Of a stretch of 9,436 bases of DNA, positions 5,866-9,436 are shown in pieces; position 1 is the stretch's first letter; every line of letters begins with the position of its first letter. The notes under the pieces were generated by a model that saw only the letters and a program-made list of their open reading frames with translations, ran no database searches and was not told where the DNA came from. The stretch covers positions 1 through 9,436 of the forward strand of contig CALVPC010000038.1 in NCBI GenBank assembly GCA_944350405.1, given 5' to 3'. This DNA is from an uncultured Bacilli bacterium. GTDB lineage: Bacteria; Bacillota_I; Bacilli_A; RF39; UBA660. The translations under genes and the position numbers were made by a program.

Positions 5866-5899
5866 AAGTATATCATTTGTTTTTATAAATGATATACTT
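5866..5899. repeat. Perfect 13-bp inverted repeat, possible operator
   Basis: AAGTATATCATTT (5866-5878) and AAATGATATACTT (5887-5899) are exact reverse complements with an 8-base spacer. The repeat sits at the expected transcription start of the downstream gene, 30 bases before its ATG. Only a short T stretch follows, so an operator or 5'-leader hairpin is likelier than a terminator. Confidence 0.65.
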
Positions 5900-5929
5900 T
5901 AATTATATTAATGATATGGAGATGATAAT

Positions 5930-6643
5930 ATGAAGAAAGTGTGTTGTTTTATAATAGTTTTTATTTGCTCTTTTAGCTTTATTGGAGTAGTAAATGCAGA
6001 GGAAAGTAATGATTGGTCAAGTTTAAAAGAGCATATTACGGATAATGAAAAGTATAATGGTGAAATTGTAGAAGTTATTAAATCACTTGTTATGTATGGT
6101 AAGAGTTCTAATAGTTTAGAACCTGATTATGAATATAATAGTTCTTATGAACAATATTATGAAGATTTTTTATCTAAATATGATATTTATTATATTATGT
6201 TACCTATAGAACATTCTGAAAATTATGATGAATATGTTAAAAGTTGTAAAGATTCAACAGTTAACATGGATATTCTTCAACCAGTTAGTGAAGAAGGATT
6301 GACATTAATTTCCACAATAAATAGTATTGATGACTTAAATAGTTGGACTAAAATTTCATTATCTGATCTTAACAATACTTCTGGGGTTTTGAAAGATGAG
6401 TATGTTTTTGGATTTGCTGTTGTAGAGAAAGAAAATACTTCGACTATATATGTTGATAGATCAACATATTTAGGATGTACTTTGTATGCTAATGATACTA
6501 ATACTAATACAAATACAAGTGTAAATCAAACTGTGATGACTAGTACTAATCCAAATACAGGGTTAAGTGATTTTAGTATTTACTTTGTCGTTGGTATTTT
6601 AATAGTTGGTTCTACGATTGTATTAGTTAGAAAATATTCTTAA
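5930..6643 (+). CDS. Secreted surface protein with NPNTG sortase-type anchor
   Basis: The 237-residue protein has a clear signal peptide: MKK, a hydrophobic core, then VNA before Glu24, so cleavage after residue 23 is likely. The C terminus is a cell-wall sorting signal with NPNTG (207-211), a hydrophobic segment (about 217-233) and a basic RKYS tail. A Thr/Asn-rich linker (about 189-206) joins them, encoded partly by imperfect ACTAAT-type hexamer repeats at 6497-6520. The mature domain is acidic and Tyr/Asp/Ser-rich, with two cysteines (106 and 183) that could form a disulfide. I recognise no named domain in it. It is expected to be attached to peptidoglycan by a sortase not present in this window. 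GGAG at 5918-5921 supports the start. It is a single-gene unit behind a possible operator and before a strong terminator. Confidence 0.8.
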   Translation: MKKVCCFIIVFICSFSFIGVVNAEESNDWSSLKEHITDNEKYNGEIVEVIKSLVMYGKSSNSLEPDYEYNSSYEQYYEDFLSKYDIYYIMLPIEHSENYDEYVKSCKDSTVNMDILQPVSEEGLTLISTINSIDDLNSWTKISLSDLNNTSGVLKDEYVFGFAVVEKENTSTIYVDRSTYLGCTLYANDTNTNTNTSVNQTVMTSTNPNTGLSDFSIYFVVGILIVGSTIVLVRKYS

Positions 6644-6659
6644 GATATGTTTACTTGTT

Positions 6660-6693
6660 AAGAAGCTAATTGTATGTTAGCTTCTTTCTTTTT
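6660..6693 (+). terminator. Rho-independent terminator of the surface-protein gene
   Basis: AGAAGCTAA (6661-6669) and TTAGCTTCT (6677-6685) form a perfect 9-bp stem, extendable by A6660-T6686, with a 7-base loop. A T-rich run to 6693 follows. Confidence 0.93.
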
Positions 6694-6740
6694 AATAAGT
6701 ATGTTTATATTAGTTAATCAGTTTTGGTATATTACAAATT

Positions 6741-6773
6741 ATGACATAGTTTTATTTATATTAATTATATAAT
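6741..6773 (+). promoter_or_regulatory. Tentative spoIIGA promoter with long spacing
   Basis: TATAAT at 6768-6773 is the best -10 before spoIIGA. The only -35-like hexamer is ATGACA at 6741-6746, 21 bases away. The spoIIG promoter of Bacillus subtilis also has an abnormally long spacer of 22 bp and depends on Spo0A. I see no good Spo0A box (TGTCGAA-like) here. The implied start leaves a leader of only about 10 bases, which argues against it. Confidence 0.3.
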
Positions 6774-6790
6774 TTTATTGGTGAGTAAAA

Positions 6791-7618
6791 TTGAAGATAT
6801 ATTTAGACTATGTTTTTTTTATTAATTTTTTATTTGATTTTATCTTACTACTAGGAGTTTCTATGATTTTAAAAAGGAATGTTTCAAATTTTAAGATATT
6901 TTTAGGAGCTTTATTTGGAGGAGTTTCTTTTTTTATTATTTTTTTTAATATGTCATCATTTTTGTTTTTTATTTTAAAAATGCTTTTAGCATTTATTATG
7001 ATAATTATTACTTTTTCTTATAAGGATTTAAAATATACTATTAATAATTTTATTTATTTAATCATATTATCTGTATTAGTAGGAGGTTTTTTATATTTAG
7101 TTAATATAGAGATTGGATATTCTCATGTTGGTATGCTTTTTTTTACTAATGGGGAGAGTTTAAATATGATACTTTTAATTTTTATTACTCTTTTATTAGT
7201 AATTATTTATTCTAAATATATTAAAGAATATAAAAAAGATATTAAGAATAGATTTAAAGTTAGTTTATATATAAATAATAGAGAATATAAATTAAATGGT
7301 TTTTTGGATACTGGTAATGAACTTGCTTATTACAATAAGCCATGTCTTATTTTAAATAAAACTAAAAAGATTAATTGTTCTTTGTTTCATATCATATATA
7401 TTCCTTTTACTACTATAAGTGGTCAAGGAATAATGAAAGGTTTTGTTGCTCCGAAGATATTTATTGATGGTTATGGTTTTTATGAAAATGTAGTTGTTGC
7501 TCTTTCAAATGACAAATTTCATCTAGGCGGAGCTGATATAATTTTAAATATGAATTTAATGGAGGGAAAAGATGAGAATAATAAGGTTTTTAAAAAAATT
7601 ATTAAGAAGAAGAAATAA
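6791..7618 (+). CDS. spoIIGA: Sporulation sigma-E processing peptidase
   Basis: SpoIIGA is the membrane aspartic protease that cleaves pro-sigma-E in the mother cell after a signal from the forespore. The first ~145 residues hold five hydrophobic segments (roughly 7-27, 34-52, 57-77, 86-106, 124-143). The cytosolic C-terminal domain carries GFLDTGN with the catalytic Asp at 173. At 275 residues it is somewhat shorter than the Bacillus protein (about 309). The start is TTG: GGTGAG at 6780-6785 lies 5 bases upstream, MKIYLDYVFFINF is a typical SpoIIGA beginning, and the nearby GTG at 6781 is out of frame. Its 3' end overlaps sigE by 47 bp, so protease and substrate are tightly coupled. SpoIIR, the forespore activator, would be encoded elsewhere. 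Confidence 0.93.
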   Translation: MKIYLDYVFFINFLFDFILLLGVSMILKRNVSNFKIFLGALFGGVSFFIIFFNMSSFLFFILKMLLAFIMIIITFSYKDLKYTINNFIYLIILSVLVGGFLYLVNIEIGYSHVGMLFFTNGESLNMILLIFITLLLVIIYSKYIKEYKKDIKNRFKVSLYINNREYKLNGFLDTGNELAYYNKPCLILNKTKKINCSLFHIIYIPFTTISGQGIMKGFVAPKIFIDGYGFYENVVVALSNDKFHLGGADIILNMNLMEGKDENNKVFKKIIKKKK

Positions 7619-8258
7619 TGTTTTTTTTGTTGGGGCTACAGATATATTACCTCCACCACTTTCCACTTTAGAAGAGGATAAATTGTTAGAACTTAAAGAA
7701 AATGGTGATAAATATGCTAAAGATAAATTAATTGAACATAATTTGAGACTAGTAGTATTTCTTGCTAAGAGGTATGAAAATACAAAGGTAGAGCTTGAGG
7801 ATTTAGTTAGTATAGGTTCTATTGGTCTTATTAAAGGTATAAATACATATAAGAGAGGTAAAAATATAAAACTTGCGACGTATTGTTCTAGATGTATTGA
7901 TAATGAGATTTTAATGTTTCTTAGAAAGAATAAGAAAACTAAAACAGATATTTCTTTTGAAGAATCTTTAAGTTTTGATAGTGATGGCAATGAGCTCCAT
8001 TTGGAAGATATTTTGGGAACTGAAAGTGATATTGTTACTAAACCTCTTGAAGATGAATATGATAAGAAAATACTGAAAGAGGAACTTGAAAAATTAGATG
8101 GTAGAGATAAAGAAATTATGTATTTGAGATATGGCTTAGATGGTAAGGATGGGTTAACTCAAAAAGAGGTTGCTAAGAAACTTAATATAAGTCAGTCATA
8201 TATTTCGAGGATTGAAAAAAAAGTTATAAAAAAGTTAAAAGGAATTATAAAAGTTTAA
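7572..8258 (+). CDS. sigE: Sporulation RNA polymerase sigma factor E (pro-sigma-E)
   Basis: This 228-residue sigma-70 family factor directs early mother-cell transcription during sporulation. The N terminus is a basic amphipathic pro-sequence (MRIIRFLKKLLRRR) that would bind the membrane. By alignment with the Bacillus cleavage site the cut would fall in VFFVG, between Phe18 and Phe19, so the pro-sequence is about 18 residues instead of 27. The mature part begins with the conserved LPPPLS (26-31). Region 2 contains IEHNLRLVV and EDLVSIGSIGLIKG, and the C-terminal region 4 helix-turn-helix is LTQKEVAKKLNISQSYISR. SigK is similar, but the spoIIGA partner and pro-sequence favour SigE. GGAGGG at 7561-7566 supports the ATG inside the spoIIGA 3' end. 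The terminator hairpin includes the stop codon. Confidence 0.95.
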   Translation: MRIIRFLKKLLRRRNNVFFVGATDILPPPLSTLEEDKLLELKENGDKYAKDKLIEHNLRLVVFLAKRYENTKVELEDLVSIGSIGLIKGINTYKRGKNIKLATYCSRCIDNEILMFLRKNKKTKTDISFEESLSFDSDGNELHLEDILGTESDIVTKPLEDEYDKKILKEELEKLDGRDKEIMYLRYGLDGKDGLTQKEVAKKLNISQSYISRIEKKVIKKLKGIIKV

Positions 8259-8267
8259 CTTTTTTTT
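8228..8267 (+). terminator. Rho-independent terminator overlapping the sigE stop
   Basis: AAGTTAAA (8232-8239) pairs with TTTAACTT (8254-8261), extendable outward by four A-T pairs, over a 14-base loop. A T-run to 8267 follows. The right arm contains the sigE TAA stop (8256-8258). Confidence 0.75.
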
Positions 8268-8273
8268 GTGTGG

Positions 8274-8282
8274 TGTTATAAT
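8274..8282 (+). promoter_or_regulatory. Extended -10 promoter of holA
   Basis: TG-T-TATAAT is a perfect extended -10 just after the sigE terminator. No clear -35 is present. The start would be near 8289, about 27 bases before the holA ATG. Confidence 0.6.
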
Positions 8283-8300
8283 AATTTATAGCAATTATTA
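8279..8300. repeat. 8-bp inverted repeat at the holA promoter
   Basis: TAATAATT (8279-8286) and AATTATTA (8293-8300) are exact reverse complements with a 6-base spacer. The left arm overlaps the -10 hexamer. All-AT arms make chance plausible. Confidence 0.4.
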
Positions 8301-8315
8301 GTTAGGAGTTATATT

Positions 8316-9203
8316 ATGGTTTATACGCTTGTAGGAGAAAAAAGTTTAATAGAAGAAGAGATTATAAAATTATTAAAAGAATATGAATCTTCAGATGTTT
8401 CTCGTTATAATATGGAAGATATTTCAGTAAAAAAAGTATTAGAAGATGTTAATACTATAAGTTTTTTTGGGAAAAGGGTAGTTATTGCAGATAATTTTGA
8501 TAAAATTTCTAAAGGTGATAGTCTTATTAATTATTTAGAAAATCCTGGTGAAAATATTTTGATTTTAACTTCTTTGAAGAATTTAGATAATAAAAAGCTT
8601 AGTAAAGTTTTAAAAGAGAAAACTAAAGTAGTAGAGCTTTTTAAGTATGACTTTGTAAGTTATATTAAGAGAAATTTAGAAGATTTTGATATGAGTTTTA
8701 TGGATATTAATCTTCTTATTAGTTATTGTAATTACGATATTAATAGAATAAAAAATGAACTTGAAAAATTAAAGATTTATAAAATAGATAGTAAAAAAAT
8801 AGTTAGTGATGATATAAAAAAGATAGTGAAAAAAGATTATAATTCTACTATATTTAATTTGATAGATAGTATTAATTCTAAAGATAAGATTAATAGTTTT
8901 AAGATATATAAAGAACTTTTAGAAATTGGTGAGACAGATGAGAAAATTATGTATACTTTAGCCAATCATTATAGACTTCTTTTTAATATAAGTAGAAAAA
9001 TAAAAGTTTCTAGTGACAATGATATAATTAGTGAATATAAGATGCATCCTTTTAGATTAACTAAACTAAAAGAGCAATTAAATATTATTAGTGAAAATGA
9101 TATTCTTATGATTCTTAAGAAGTTTAGTGATATTGATATTGAAGTTAAGAAAGGTAATAAAAGTATTAATACTGAACTTGTTTTATTTTTAGAAAATTTA
9201 TAG
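8316..9203 (+). CDS. holA: DNA polymerase III subunit delta
   Basis: HolA opens the sliding-clamp ring as part of the clamp loader in the replisome. The 295-residue protein starts with VYTLVGEKSLIEEEI, the degenerate nucleotide-binding start seen in delta subunits. It continues with SFFGKRVVIADNFDK and ENILILTSLKNLDNKKLSKVLKEK, and a middle helix pattern YCNYDINRIKNELEKL, all family landmarks. The C-terminal collar domain contains NHYRLLFNISRKI and the HPFRLTKL segment. It is shorter than the Bacillus YqeN protein (about 347 residues), with no sign of a frameshift. AGGAG at 8304-8308 supports the ATG. It has its own promoter after the sigE terminator. No terminator is seen between it and the next gene, which has its own -10. 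Confidence 0.92.
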   Translation: MVYTLVGEKSLIEEEIIKLLKEYESSDVSRYNMEDISVKKVLEDVNTISFFGKRVVIADNFDKISKGDSLINYLENPGENILILTSLKNLDNKKLSKVLKEKTKVVELFKYDFVSYIKRNLEDFDMSFMDINLLISYCNYDINRIKNELEKLKIYKIDSKKIVSDDIKKIVKKDYNSTIFNLIDSINSKDKINSFKIYKELLEIGETDEKIMYTLANHYRLLFNISRKIKVSSDNDIISEYKMHPFRLTKLKEQLNIISENDILMILKKFSDIDIEVKKGNKSINTELVLFLENL

Positions 9204-9230
9204 AGTAATATATTAATTTTTAGATACTCG

Positions 9231-9239
9231 TGGTATAAT
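9231..9239 (+). promoter_or_regulatory. Extended -10 promoter of the TVP38/DedA-type gene
   Basis: TG-G-TATAAT is a perfect extended -10, 25 bases before the start codon. The -35 region is not recognisable. Initiation near 9246 gives a leader of about 18 bases that contains AAAGGAG (9252-9258). Confidence 0.55.
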
Positions 9240-9263
9240 ATGAATAATAGTAAAGGAGTTTTT

Positions 9264-9436
9264 ATGGAGAAAATATCACTTATTATACAGCAAATAGTAG
9301 AAGTATTAATTGATTTTGGACCAGTTGGAGGATTTTTACTTGTTATTTTAGAATCTGTTGTACCTGTTCTTCCTCTTGGAGTTATAGTTGGACTTAATAT
9401 GCTTTCTTTTGGGAAAGTTTTTGGTTTTTTACTTTC
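9264..9436 (+). CDS. TVP38/TMEM64 (DedA-like, VTT domain) membrane protein, 3' end outside the window
   Basis: Only the first 57 codons are present. After an amphipathic N terminus they contain a hydrophobic stretch with GFLLVILESVVPVLPLG followed by GLNMLSFGKVFGF. The Glu-Ser-x-x-P-x-L-P-x-G pattern is the start of the SNARE-associated/VTT domain, found in bacterial DedA and TVP38 proteins that move lipids such as undecaprenyl phosphate or phosphatidylethanolamine across the cytoplasmic membrane. The Leu-Gly-Leu-Asn-Met type wording is closer to TVP38/TMEM64 proteins than to DedA proper, but the fragment cannot settle that. AAAGGAG at 9252-9258 lies 5 bases before the ATG. The frame is open to the window end, so this is an edge truncation and not a broken gene. 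Confidence 0.8.
   Translation, partial: MEKISLIIQQIVEVLIDFGPVGGFLLVILESVVPVLPLGVIVGLNMLSFGKVFGFLL

Noticed and set aside
7556..7990. Open frame on the - strand, 144 codons
   Set aside because: It is antisense to spoIIGA and sigE, whose protein sequences are well conserved; it is Ser/Leu-rich and has no start signal.
7572..8258. SigK identity for the sigma factor
   Set aside because: It is immediately downstream of and overlaps spoIIGA, has LPPPLS and a SigE-type pro-sequence, so SigE is the better call.
1..9436. Reassignment of TGA to Trp, as in Mollicutes
   Set aside because: No coding frame has an internal TGA, Trp is TGG throughout, and TGA ends the genes at 2346-2348 and 5769-5771. Both of these are soon followed by an in-frame TAA, so the stops alone would not prove it.
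1..9436. CRISPR array, insertion sequence, integrase or toxin-antitoxin pair
   Set aside because: There are no regularly spaced repeats, no transposase or recombinase frame, and no small toxin-antitoxin gene pair in the window.

Overview
The window is very AT-rich, Gram-positive-type DNA with AGGAGG-like ribosome binding sites, hairpin-plus-T-run terminators and a spoIIGA-sigE pair. This points to a low-GC Bacillota, probably an endospore-forming (or formerly spore-forming) gut-type Bacilli such as an RF39- or Erysipelotrichia-like lineage. That placement is inference from gene content and composition. No gene contains an internal TGA and every Trp codon I read is TGG, so the standard bacterial code fits better than the Mollicutes code.

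Left block (1-4000, all + strand): a tight run of six genes that look accessory. In order they are a 5'-truncated DUF2797-type Cys-rich protein, a 215-residue HIT-superfamily protein, an ATP-grasp-like protein, a xylose-isomerase-like TIM-barrel protein, a classical 125-residue HIT hydrolase and a MazG-like nucleotide pyrophosphohydrolase. The first four are separated by 4 bases or fewer, or overlap. The last two follow a possible internal promoter that lies in a perfect 10-bp inverted repeat. The nucleotide-handling theme and the different codon choice (A-ending codons here, more T-ending codons to the right) make this the best candidate for an undescribed system.

Spacer (4001-4421): no gene. 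It holds palindromes and a likely terminator for the left operon, a possible roughly 120-nt structured small RNA with its own strong terminator, AT-only repeats, and an extended -10 promoter for murD.

Right block (4422-9436, all + strand): chromosomal housekeeping and sporulation genes. They are murD (peptidoglycan precursor ligase), a secreted protein with an NPNTG sortase-type anchor, spoIIGA and sigE overlapping by 47 bp (mother-cell sigma factor and its activating protease), holA (DNA polymerase III delta) and the start of a TVP38/DedA-type membrane protein. Most of these transcription units are separated by recognisable terminators or extended -10 promoters. The sigG gene that follows sigE in Bacillus subtilis is not here; holA takes its place.
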